DNA of 64,000 bases from Cheiracanthium punctorium. Lineage: Eukaryota; Arthropoda; Arachnida; Araneae; Cheiracanthiidae. Below, piece after piece: positions 12,403 through 22,169 of the stretch. The stretch covers positions 1,550,001 through 1,614,000 of the forward strand of contig JAWZYV010013141.1 in the NCBI GenBank assembly GCA_038373885.1, written 5' to 3'. A program made the position numbers and the translations under genes. The notes beneath the pieces are model-generated. The model was not told where the DNA came from. It ran no database searches and saw only the letters and a list, made by a program, of their open reading frames with translations. Numbering within the stretch: the first letter of the stretch is position 1; the number at the start of each line of letters is the position of its first letter.

Positions 12403-12890
12403 CTGCAATGATTTACAATTCGCAACGACTATTTTACATGAAATTCTTTAAATAGTGAAATTTTAAATAATGTTCATACCAGTTGCAAAAATAAATATAC
12501 ACCCGTTTTAATTTTCTTCTAATAAGGCTCAGTGCGCACGTGCGTTATTTTAGCACTGGGCAACGGCTGCAAAATGACCCTAGTATACACCAGGGATCAA
12601 AATATGGTCGCATTTTTCGCATGATGCGAAAAAAAAAATTGGCAAATGCGAAAATGATTTTTTTTTTTTTTTTTTTTTTTTTGCGAAAGCATTCGCAGGA
12701 AAATTTCTTTACACTAGCGAGAAAGAGGTTTTTCATTTCCTTTTCTTTCTTTGCGGATTTTTAGCACTTTGCTAAAGCTTTATATATTTTTTTATTTCGT
12801 TTGCTGAAGATTTTTTGAACTCGTCATAAATCCTTGTGTACATTGACTAATGAGTGATAATATACTGAGACGATAAACTGGAACTTCGCG
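12403..12890. repeat. Low-complexity poly(T) and GCGAAA-rich patch
   Basis: A run of about 25 T residues at 12658-12682 sits among repeated GCGAAA/TTTCGC words (12610-12720) that can pair with one another. No gene is supported here. Confidence 0.6.
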
Positions 12891-13312
12891 GCGTAACTTG
12901 CATGGAGAATGCACCCGTCGCCGTTGGTGAGTGCGCACTGCGTCTATATATTGTGGGTATTCCAGGACGCCATTGCGGTACAGTAGGTTGTCCGCTCATT
13001 AAAGTAAGACAGGAATGCACCGGATCTAAAAGCGAGTGGCACTGTTGAGCTGCGTTTCCACTACGTCTGTATTTCCCTTACTGCGCCTATCGTCGCTAAA
13101 AGCTCTAGCCGAAGCCGTTCTTTTTGTCTCAACGGGTTTTCTGCTTAAAAACTTCATTCTTCGGAGTCGCTATTGCCGTTAGAATCAGAGACTCCCATTG
13201 GCAGGTTTCATAAGAAATGCCCACTGCAGCCAATCCCTTGTCGGGAATCGAACCCCGGAATCAAGGTAGAATAGAATGGTGAGTCAGTCGCTACGCTACC
13301 TAGGCGGCTGTT
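12891..13312 (-). repeat. tRNA-headed SINE
   Basis: On the minus strand the 5' end (13312 downward) has a polymerase III A-box-like TAGCGTAGCGAC and a perfect B box GGTTCGATTCC (at about 13249-13259), spaced as in a tRNA. A GC-richer body with no long open frame follows to about 12891. The head does not fold into an intact tRNA, so this is a retroposed tRNA derivative. The distal edge is set only by the change in base composition. Confidence 0.6.
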
Positions 13313-14095
13313 TAAAAATATATGAATTACATGAAAATGGTACAGTTGTATTAAAAATTGATAATTTTAGCAGTGTTTTTTGAAAATATTACACTAGTCT
13401 TAAAAACCAATAATCAATAAAGCTGGCAGATTTTAATACAAATTAAAAATGTATTAAAAGACCAGTAGAAAGCGATATCGAAATAACTGAAAAATAAAAT
13501 AATTTAGTAAATATTTCTAATATTAAGTAAATATTTAGTTTCCAAAAATGTCTACGCAAAGCCAATTTTAGAAGATTAAAGCTGCTAATGCAGCAAAGAA
13601 ACAAACAGCGCAGAAATGAGAAGAGATCAAAATTAGTAAACAAATTGGTATATGTATATCTTGAAATTACTCAAATCTTTACGCTTTGACTATGCTTTAA
13701 AAAATACACATAAGTAATATCACAAACCTACCACCATAATAAAAAATATCCAATAGATTTCTTACTATGAAAATAATTACGAATATACAATGTATCCCTT
13801 TTCACTACGTGCGAAAATTAAAACGATTACACGCAGACAATGCAAAAAGATTCCGCTAAAATGAAGTCTGACGCTATACTGAAAAATCAAACACACTCTT
13901 AAATTATTTCTGATACAAAAATATTGACAGTAACTATACATTTATTGATTATGCATTTGATATTCTTCTTCAACTGCAAGTAAAATTAAATAGTCACAGC
14001 GTACGGTCAATGTAAAAAAAAAAAAACCGAAAATACCACAGACTGCACTCTTATACAAGAATATCACGTTACGACATTTTCCAACAAGCTACTGG
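13313..14095. other. A+T-rich non-coding stretch
   Basis: No motif, repeat or open frame that I can support. Confidence 0.6.
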
Positions 14096-15190
14096 GAATG
14101 ACGTCGCTAAGCATAGTGTTACCCGGTGCGGGCACATCTGGTGTCACCCCCCGCCCTTCCCCTCCACATACACAGGCCAGTCAAGTTAGTTCTGCGTAAG
14201 AATAAACAAAATTGTTAGCAATATTGGGGGCATAATATTTTTTTCTTTGTACAATACGCAAAAAATGTTTCATTTCTGCAAAAATACCATTCTGGTAATT
14301 GTAAGAAAAATCTAGCAACATTACAAGGGTACTATGTAATTTTCCATACCACCTATATTAGGTGTCAAGATATGCCAACAAATGAGTATATAATTCTATG
14401 CCCCCAACTGACCAGGAAGGTTTGAGAGGATGCATTAATACACCTATTCTTCCAGTTCGAACCCCTTCACGCAAATAATAACAATGATAACTACCAAGGT
14501 GTTTATAGTATTGCATAGTTTTACTGCAACCCAGTTTTATCAAGCTTCTCTTCTGGAACTTCTTGCCTAAAGAAGTTCGAGTGGAAGCACTATCAATACT
14601 TTTTTTCACTTCGGAGAATCTTCGCACAAATAATAACTACCGATATATAAAAATAACAAGATGTTTTACAGTGTACAGGGGGTAGTAATGCACATCCACT
14701 GCATTGCTGAACATTATTATCTGACTCGAGCAAGGCCTTATGCAATCTTTATGGCACCCCTAATTTAGTAGAGCGCCTCTTTCGCACCCCTTGTTCAAAA
14801 TCCACTGCCCCCGCCCCCAGCAAGAAAAAGGGTTCTTAGTTACAACCCTGGTTAAAAGTGGAACAAAATACAGATAAAATGGCAACACATAAGTTGAGAA
14901 CAACCTGATGTATTCTTGTTTAATGAGGAAAATGTAGAAAAATTTTAAACCGGAAAAAAAAAAAGAAAAACTGAAATGAAATAACGCATTTTATTTCTAC
15001 AGCTGCACAGAACACGTTCCTTTCATTATATTTATTCTTATTTCTCATTTCGGAAGTCTTTTTTTCATCACCAAATTCAGATCTTTTTTCCGAAATGAAT
15101 AGAAAATTTTAAAATTAGCATTTTTTTTTGGTGTCGCCCCCTCTGCTGGTGTAACCCTTTCCGGCCTGCACCTCCCACGAGACGCCACTG
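14096..15190. mobile_element. Degraded ~1.1-kb DNA transposon
   Basis: The left edge reads TGACGTCGCTAAGC and continues into GTTACCCGGTGCGGG and GGTGTCACCCCC. The reverse complement of the right edge reads CAGTGGCGTCTCGTGGGAGG and continues into GGGTTACACC. These GC-rich ends are diverged inverted termini around an A+T-rich interior. A terminus starting CASTGRCGTC suggests a CACTA/Chapaev-type or similar family, but the class is uncertain. A minus-strand 89-codon frame (14358-14627) inside shows no transposase motif. No clear target duplication. Confidence 0.4.
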
Positions 15191-15774
15191 CCTACTAAAG
15201 TATTTCGTTCCGCTGAAGCCTTGTCGCTAATCAAGCGGCACGGTTGGAACACGGAAAGCTAACCTCCTAGGAACAGAGGTGATGATGCTTCTTGGGGATA
15301 ATCCGTGGGGAAGAAACGACTCTTAGCTACCCGACAAGCAGGAGCACTTTTTTTCAATTAGCTCATAAAAAACATGCTCCCACTGAATCATTATTGAAAA
15401 TTTCACGTGGGAAATTATGCAGAAACACCTTCAAATTTAAGTTAATCTCCGCGAAAGGGAACCAGAGTATAACAGAAAACTTCGATTCATTTAGAAAAGT
15501 AAAATCCCCAAAAATGCTGTTTGAAAACCTAATAGCATGAGTTATAAGTGTCGTAGGGTCAGTTTTCCCCAACGATAAACAGGCTTTTTTAAGAAAGTCC
15601 ATTTTTAAGAAACCCTTGCTTGGACTTCCGCGTAGCGAGGGTTTGATACTAGTATTAGTATCAAATATATATGCAGAACAATCGAATTTATAACTCCAGT
15701 TTTACAGAATAAATCATATTAATTTTCTTACATAATCATTTTGTGTGGACTTTTAAGGGGAAAAAGAAAGCGGA

Positions 15775-15842
15775 CTGAGCGGGATACGAACCCGCAAGCT
15801 TCCGACAGAAACGCAGCGCGAAACCACGACGCCACAGCGTCT
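15775..15842 (-). repeat. tRNA-like SINE head
   Basis: On the minus strand TGGCGTCGTGGTTT (A-box-like) precedes GGTTCGTATCC (B-box-like, 15782-15792) at tRNA spacing. The flanking arms do not pair into a full cloverleaf, so this is a tRNA-derived repeat and not a tRNA gene. Confidence 0.55.
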
Positions 15843-16565
15843 GCAAACAAAATGCCAAATAACTCGTATATAACAATGTATCAGATGTTTAAATGGAATT
15901 TTCTCGAAAATACACGAGAGTTGGCAGCTAATTTTTCGGCATTTTACTATATTATGAGTACCCTATAACCTAAGAACATTTCATCAAAATCGGTGACCCC
16001 AACGTCTGAGCCTCTCCTTGTAAGGAAACAATAATTCATTACGTAGGATTAGTGTTTGCAAAACTAGATTAATCAAATTATGAGATTCTATTTATGAGCT
16101 GTAATGAATATAAAAATAATTTTTTATATATATTCCCATAAATGTTGATGAAGCAACAGTCCACAATAATGACACTCTCCTTATTCTTCCAGCACCTCGT
16201 GTCTGCGTAGAAAGTAGCAGGCTTTCTAGTCACAGACCTCATTCGGCATATCCTTTGCTAACTTCAACGTATGGTAAACGTTAGTTTAAATTAATAATGA
16301 TAAATGCCAAAGATTCTATAATTTTTTTTCAATGTTCACTAAATAACTTTGTTCTAAGAATGATTGCTTTTTATTTTTTACAATTCAGGATTTCTTTTCC
16401 TGATAAAAATTAATTTATTTGGATCTACAAATCCAAAAAACTTAATATATTTCCTTATAAAAAAGTTATGATTTAATTACAATATTGGATAATATTTATT
16501 CTCAAATATTACTATAACTAAAAATTTTAGTATAGCATGGTTCAATGTGACTGATAAGGCGGACT

Positions 16566-16591
16566 AAGGTACCCCAGACGAGGGGTACCTT
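16566..16591. repeat. Perfect hairpin
   Basis: AAGGTACCCC (16566-16575) and GGGGTACCTT (16582-16591) are perfect 10-bp arms around a six-base loop. Flanking GGCG and CGCC could extend the stem imperfectly. Confidence 0.8.
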
Positions 16592-16770
16592 CGCCCACTC
16601 TCCAAGCTTCTTTTGAAATATAAATATAAAAAAAGGTTGCGCAGAGTACATTTTGAAAAAAATCTTGGATGCTCAGAAATGTGTGATGAGTCTGGTGTTA
16701 AAACACGAGCTGTGTAGTTAATTTTTTTTTTTGATAAGATAAGAAATGAAAAGCAGAAATTATTAATGAA

Positions 16771-16992
16771 GGATTAGTGGTACACTAATCCTACATTAAT
16801 GTAGGGATTAGTGGACCACTGATCCACTAATCCCTGTGGATCAGTGGATCCACACTGGAGTGGATCACAGTGCCACAAAGTGGACCACTGTGCCCCTATA
16901 AACTTTGTGGAATGTTAACAGTGTTAACATTCCACCACCACTGGTGGAAGTGGTGGTGAAAGTGGACCACTGTGCCCCTTTGTGGAATGTTA
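16771..16992. repeat. Cluster of nested and overlapping hairpins
   Basis: At least seven inverted repeats are packed into about 220 bp: 9-bp arms at 16771-16779/16783-16791; a 16-bp perfect palindrome at 16790-16805; 12-bp arms at 16804-16815/16823-16834; 12-bp arms at 16816-16827/16836-16847; a 10-bp palindrome at 16844-16853; 13-bp arms at 16907-16919/16923-16935; 10-bp arms at 16933-16942/16949-16958. A 21-nt phrase at 16877-16897 (with GTGGACCACTGTGCCCC) recurs exactly at 16959-16979, and each copy is followed by CTTTGTGGAATGTTA. The block is GC-richer than its flanks and has no coding frame. Confidence 0.9.
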
Positions 16993-16999
16993 TGTGCAT

Positions 17000-18316
17000 A
17001 CTCAGATCAAAAACCGCTTCTTTGTGCATTAAATACTGAAAACAAACTTCAGTTTTCTTAAAATTAAAAAAAAAAAAACTGCACTCTCAACAAGGACTAC
17101 TCAATCACCCTAATGTAATGAAAAACGTTTGGTTTACCAGTAAAATAGCAATTAATGTAACCACACGCAATTAATTAAGGCACATTGTACAGCAAATATC
17201 GACAAGTAATATGTACAAGGAATTTATTAATATAAGAAACAAAATGGACTTGCTTCGGCCAATTATTAAACAAACGCCTAGACAGCCCCGCATTTAAGAA
17301 AGCGAAAAGGCCCAGACCGGGCCGTTAGTAATATTATCTTGCTGAAAAGCCAAGACCCTTGTAAATATCCGTCATAAACATCAAATTCTAAAAATCCTAT
17401 TCAGTATCTTTAATCCTGATATACACACAAAACAGGGTAAGGCACCTTATGTATGTACACCATTTAAAGCTTTACCCGTTGTTTAAGCCTGTTAAGAATG
17501 CATTTTCGTAGAGAGAATAACCAACTAAAACTTACAAAGTAATTTATAGAATTTTAATTTAAAATACCGTATATAAATTCTACAAGGGAAAACAATCTGC
17601 TCAATAAGCAGTAATGAATTCTTGTTTTATAAGTATCATCATATAAAAATATCGTATTAACTATATGATGTTAAATACCGCATATTTTTTAAACTGTATG
17701 CTCTTATAAATTAGTTTTATTTTGATCCAATGCAATAAATAGAAATTTTATAGCTAATCAAAAATTGTTAAAATAGTTTTCTCTCTTTTCTTTAAGAGGA
17801 GATACCATAATGCAATACTGATGAAAGGGGCATTCTTTCACAACTTAAAGTTGGACAAATAACAACAAATGAAATGAATACAAAGAATAAATACTATACA
17901 ACTTCGGGCTAACCAAGAAAATATAACTAGCCCTATATGAATACCGGATCATACTATTAAACGTGATCCTATTAAAAATCAGAATTATCTTGCATTAATC
18001 AGAAAAAAAAGTTACATTAGATAAATTCCTCAAAATTATGTCTGATTCCCCCACCCACGCACATGTTAAACATTTTAAACATTACGGTTTCAAATAAATT
18101 AAACCGTAAGGAGCATAACACTTATATAAAAAAAACAACACGCGAAATATGAAATTCTTACCTCCTTACTTTCTTTTCATTTCTAAAGCTGGCTGCCTTT
18201 TTGATCTTTCAAAATATTCTTGTGACTTTCTTAAATTGCACCTCGCCATTGTTTGAATACTGTATCTGTTTAACGTAACTTTACGTAACAGGCTTGTGTG
18301 CTTAGATCTTTCCATT
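17000..18316. other. A+T-rich non-coding stretch
   Basis: No repeat or gene recognised. The part next to 18317 contains, on the minus strand, a donor-like AAA|GTAAGG near 18165 and a short Met frame in a favourable start context (MARCNLRKSQEYFERSK), mentioned with the neighbouring exon candidate. Confidence 0.5.
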
Positions 18317-18406
18317 CTAAGGAGAAGGATCTCCTGAATACGCGCCCTTCTTCAAACCGCGAGCAACCGCCGAGAAGAATTGTTCGGTCAAATTATCACA
18401 AGCAAC
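18317..18406 (-). CDS. Candidate terminal coding exon (unrecognised)
   Basis: On the minus strand a very good acceptor (a long T/C tract ending CATTTTTAG) opens a frame of 29 codons that ends in TAG at 18317-18319. The other two frames stop almost at once. The peptide contains NLTEQFFSAVARGLKKG and is unusual for this A+T-rich DNA in its balanced composition. I do not recognise the family. An alternative reading is an untranslated exon running on to a donor-like GTAAGG near 18165, which would include a short Met frame in the context CAAACAATGG. No second exon is clearly linked to it. Confidence 0.3.
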   Translation of the reverse strand, partial: VACDNLTEQFFSAVARGLKKGAYSGDPSP

Positions 18407-19109
18407 CTAAAAATGAAAACAACTAAGGAAAAAAGACCTAAATATGACAATAAGATGGCAAATCAAGAATGCAATGTAAATTAAGGATCTCGTACTGTAA
18501 TCTGCCATATTCGTTTACCCGAAATCTCGGATTTGTGACATATTGACGTCCATGTGATGTCACATATCCGAACGCACCCGTAAACGAAAATGGAACGTTA
18601 GAACACTTCCTTACTAAATAGACAATTCTGATTGGTTTGAAGAATAAAACATCACTATACGTGCCATTCATCAGTTGATAAATTTGCACAACTGGAAGAG
18701 TTGTGCTAGAAAGGTTTAATTTTGGCGTTTCATGCATGACTACCGAGCTTAAAAATTGTGTCAAAATGAAGTATTTCCATATTTAATAAATGAATGTGAT
18801 TGGACTAGAAGCGTAAGTGTAGAGAAGTTACGTCTGTTGTCTCCCGATCTGTCAGTTGCCACTGTAATTTATCCAAAAAAAAAAAAAATCGAATTGAATC
18901 TATGACCTCAAGAGGATGACGGGTTGCGGATTTAGCGTCGGCAGAAAAATTTCAGTTTCTCTAGTTTGTGAAAAGTCTGTTGTATTTGGAATATTTATTT
19001 TCGGATCTGTCTACTTGGTTTCAAGAATCTGCTTATAAATCCTCGTCGAATAAAGTGGAAGACGCAACAAAGCTTTTATTAGCACAGAGAGAAAGAAAAT
19101 TTAAGCAAC

Positions 19110-19180
19110 CGAGAGATGAGTGGTAATTGAACCCACGACCGTGCACTTAGGCAATCAAAGATTTTCCGTGAACGCGTATA
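19110..19180 (-). repeat. tRNA-like SINE head
   Basis: On the minus strand GGTTCAATTACC (B-box-like, about 19123-19133) follows a tRNA-like arm containing CGTGG and a diverged A-box region. No intact cloverleaf. The unit probably continues toward 19040. Confidence 0.4.
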
Positions 19181-19880
19181 TTTAGGGATACAAAGCCACG
19201 TTTTCGGCCGATGGCCATTCTCAGATGAATGAATGTTTGACCAAAAAAAGGTTGGTTTCTAAGGTGCGATGCAGTGATCATGACGTAGGTGAAACGGCTC
19301 TAGTCGTGCATGCTTTTTGCTTTCTCCGCTTTAGTGGATATCATCACTCAGTTTTAGTGATCAGAGTAGCCAAGAGCCTGGCAAGAAGTTCGTACTCGGC
19401 CGGTCCGGATTAAGGAAATCACTTATGTATTTATTGATATATGAACCAAACCAGACTTATTATGATTTTTGTCGGTATTAATATATAAACGTTAAGATTA
19501 AAGAAACGTAAGAACTAACTTGTTGGATCACGTGTAGTTATTCCAAAAACTCTTTAAGAATATATTTACAGCAAAATACAGCAAAAGCGACCCCCTCGAA
19601 TAACCCCCCCCCCGATTTTCTCGTGCATTTCTTTTACTCTTAAAATACCGAATACACGCCCTCTTAAGGTGGATTCATACTGGCAGGAGTCTTGCAGCGG
19701 CTAAGCTAAGGGGAGAATAAACTCTTAAAAGTTGCCATGGTTTGCAATTTTTGAAGATTTATCGCCACGTTTGGCGCTAAATAATAAGTCCCCAAAACTA
19801 AGCCTAGCTTGGCGATATCTTCCACAGTTGGCGAGAAACTGGCAAGCGCTACAACTTCTTACAAAGAAGGAGTACAATTA

Positions 19881-20190
19881 GAATACGCCTGACGAAAATT
19901 GTAGAACAGTTTTAACAGGCGATTTGAATATAGATTTTTCCATCTCAAAGAAGTGTTTTATAGAACAAGAAAGACGGAAACGGCACATTCATGGAAAATG
20001 ATACACTTTCCAAACAGTATTTATAAAGGTGAAGTGTAGTTAAACTATACCTGACGAAGATTGTGTAAAACAGTTTTAGTAGGCGATTTTAATATAGATT
20101 TTAGTTCTGAAAGGTGTTTTATGGAACAAGAAAAACAAACACGGCGCACTCATAAAATAATGATATACTTTCCACCTTAATGAATAAGGA
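19881..20190 (+). repeat. Two-unit tandem duplication (~163 bp period)
   Basis: The two units share CCTGACGAA, AACAGTTTTA, GGCGATTT, AATATAGATTTT, GTGTTTTAT, GAACAAGAAA and ACTTTCCA at matching offsets (for example 19888 and 20050). In the same frame both units translate to TVL(T/V)GD(L/F)NIDF followed by CF(I/M)EQE. GDFNID resembles the GDFN motif of APE-type endonucleases of LINEs and Helentrons, but the match is too short for a firm call. Confidence 0.7.
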
Positions 20191-21175
20191 AGAAAAATGG
20201 TCACAAAGCAAGGATTATAATACGTTTTTAATATCTACAACTTTAGTGTGGATTTAACATATGAAAGTGTTTCAGATTTTTTCCTTTTTTTCTTTATTTG
20301 TTTCCATTTCATATGCATTTCAGTAGCATGTATTAAAACTCGGGGAATTTAGGTGAACTAGGCACGATATATTCTGAATTCACCTCTAATAAATACGCGG
20401 ATTCATTCACTGACAAAAAATGTAGAAAAAAGTAGTTTTCGTGTCAGTTTGAAAAGCGAGTATCCATTAAAATATGAAATGATTCGATGGAAAAGTGTCG
20501 AATATTTCCAAAATGAAGGGAAGAAAAAACTCTTAGATCTATATCTAACTTAGTTACTTGCATTTCCTTGCTTAAACATCTTCGCCAATTGCATAAGGCA
20601 AATAGAGGAACATATTTCGCATTTTATTACATTATCATAACAATACAATAAATATTCCGCACATTGAAGTTTTATGGCGTGCTCTAAAATATTATTCATG
20701 GGACGCTCGGTTTGCGTATTTGACGTGGATCTAAGATATGGTTTCCTTTATTTGCTTCAAATATGTATCCGTCCTCTACATATATTAAAAAAATAGAAAT
20801 ACTAATTTTCATAAAATATCTTCTTTGACGTTTTATGTTCCCCATTGACGTTATTAGAGAAGAGTTTGATATGCAGATTTAAAAATATCCTGCCTTTTAA
20901 ATCAATGAAGATATTTAACCCTAAAATGCATGACATTTTAAAATCGGCTGAAAATAAACTGTAACTTTAGTTAGTCTTACTTATGCTAGGAAATATAAAT
21001 ATATATATTTTTAAATTTCAGCATGTAGTTTCCCAGAAGAATCATAAAGAAAGTTCATGTTAGAAAAAATAGAATGTCCAACCTTCAGCTCTCATAAAAC
21101 AAAATCAAGTCATGTAGCCTAATTCTACTTTATTTAGTACTAATACTACTATCTTTTAATAGTTTTGTACTGTAT
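20191..21175. other. A+T-rich non-coding stretch
   Basis: Nothing recognisable. It directly precedes the Tc1-type transposase remnant, but I could not find the missing N-terminal part of that gene here. Confidence 0.5.
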
Positions 21176-21475
21176 CAGCAGGATAACGCTCGACCGCACA
21201 CTGCTCGCATCAGCCAATGTGTTCTGTAAGGTGTATAGACGCTTCCCTGGCCACCGTACTCTCCTGATCTGTCGCCAATTGAACATATTTGGGATGTGAT
21301 TGGACGACATTTGCAGGCCCTGCCACTAGCCCGTTCAGAAGACGAACTGTGGTAAATGGCTGAAAGGGAACGGAGAAAAATTCCTCAGGACGCCATCCGT
21401 ACTCTTATTGGTTCAGTACCAAGACGTGTTGCTTCGTGTATCGCTGCCCACGGTGGTCCGACAACCTACTTATGG
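21176..21475 (+). pseudogene. Tc1-type transposase, C-terminal pseudogene
   Basis: Translating from 21176 gives QQDNARPHTARISQ, then PWPPYSPDLSPIEHIWDVIG, then an EDELW motif, a block with RKIPQDAIRTLIGSVPRRV, and finally an AAHGGPT-type tail. This is the classic order of the Tc1 catalytic C-terminus: the second catalytic Asp lies in QQDN and the Glu in SPIEH. There are three in-frame stops (TAA and TAG between the two motifs, and TAA just after EDELW). The first catalytic Asp and the DNA-binding domain are absent, so the gene is dead. A 97-codon frame in another phase (21408-21701) is a shadow. I did not find terminal inverted repeats around it. Confidence 0.85.
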
Positions 21476-21699
21476 CCTTATCACACTAAAGGGAAAATCC
21501 GAGCAACTTCGCGCTGGACCAACTTTTCCGACGGACTTGAAGGCGTGGTTATCTGTGAGGGTTGCAAAAGTAAACAAACTCTCTCCGACGCCAAATAGTC
21601 CTCGCATCGCTGATTTGGCGTGCATGTTCTTATTTCACTTATCGTGCGGTGGTATATTTACATCGGATCGGCAGCAATCTCTAATTCCAAAGTCCACTT

Positions 21700-21980
21700 G
21701 AACGCGGTCATAATTTTATTTACGCGTGATTCTGACATCGAGCCAAGCTGCCAAGCTTCGAACATAGTCGCCATTGGTCGAAATTGCTTATGACGTAGCA
21801 GGAAAAAGTACTCTGATTGGCCGAAATTTCGTCCGACTCGGATTTTTTCCTTCGGAAAGGAAAAATTTGGAGTTCGCGGTCGTCAAGGTAACGACGGAGA
21901 AAATCGGCCGGAAACTTGATTTGCAAGGAAAGTTGGTCAGATTTTTCACAATGTGATAGCCCTATAAGACGACGCTGCTC
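21700..21980. promoter_or_regulatory. CpG-rich, promoter-like patch
   Basis: This patch has many CG dinucleotides (about 20 in 260 bp by eye) inside otherwise A+T-rich DNA. It also has two ATTGG (reverse CCAAT) motifs at about 21772 and 21817, a CRE-like TGACGTAG near 21791, and a donor-like AAG|GTAACG near 21888. These fit a promoter or first-exon region, possibly bidirectional. No start codon with a convincing coding frame is visible, and a GC-rich repeat is an alternative. Confidence 0.3.
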
Positions 21981-22169
21981 TCCCGCTGTATTATGCATAT
22001 CATTTTCAAATAAAGGTCACTTATTGGCCACTGCTGTCTTCCACTGACGAGTTTCAACATTTTCTGGCCACTCCTTATGGGTATTGCATTTCCAATGTCG
22101 GGCAGTGTATGTTCATTGCCAGAAGTGTTGTCCAGATAGTTAGAAATCGCATGGAAAAAAGTCAAGGCT

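Noticed and set aside
13200..13312. Functional tRNA gene
   Set aside because: The A and B boxes are good, but the acceptor and anticodon arms do not pair, and the sequence continues as a SINE body.
14358..14627. 89-codon minus frame as a transposase fragment of the surrounding element
   Set aside because: No DDE, zinc-finger or helix-turn-helix motif, and the frame spans a short internal direct repeat.
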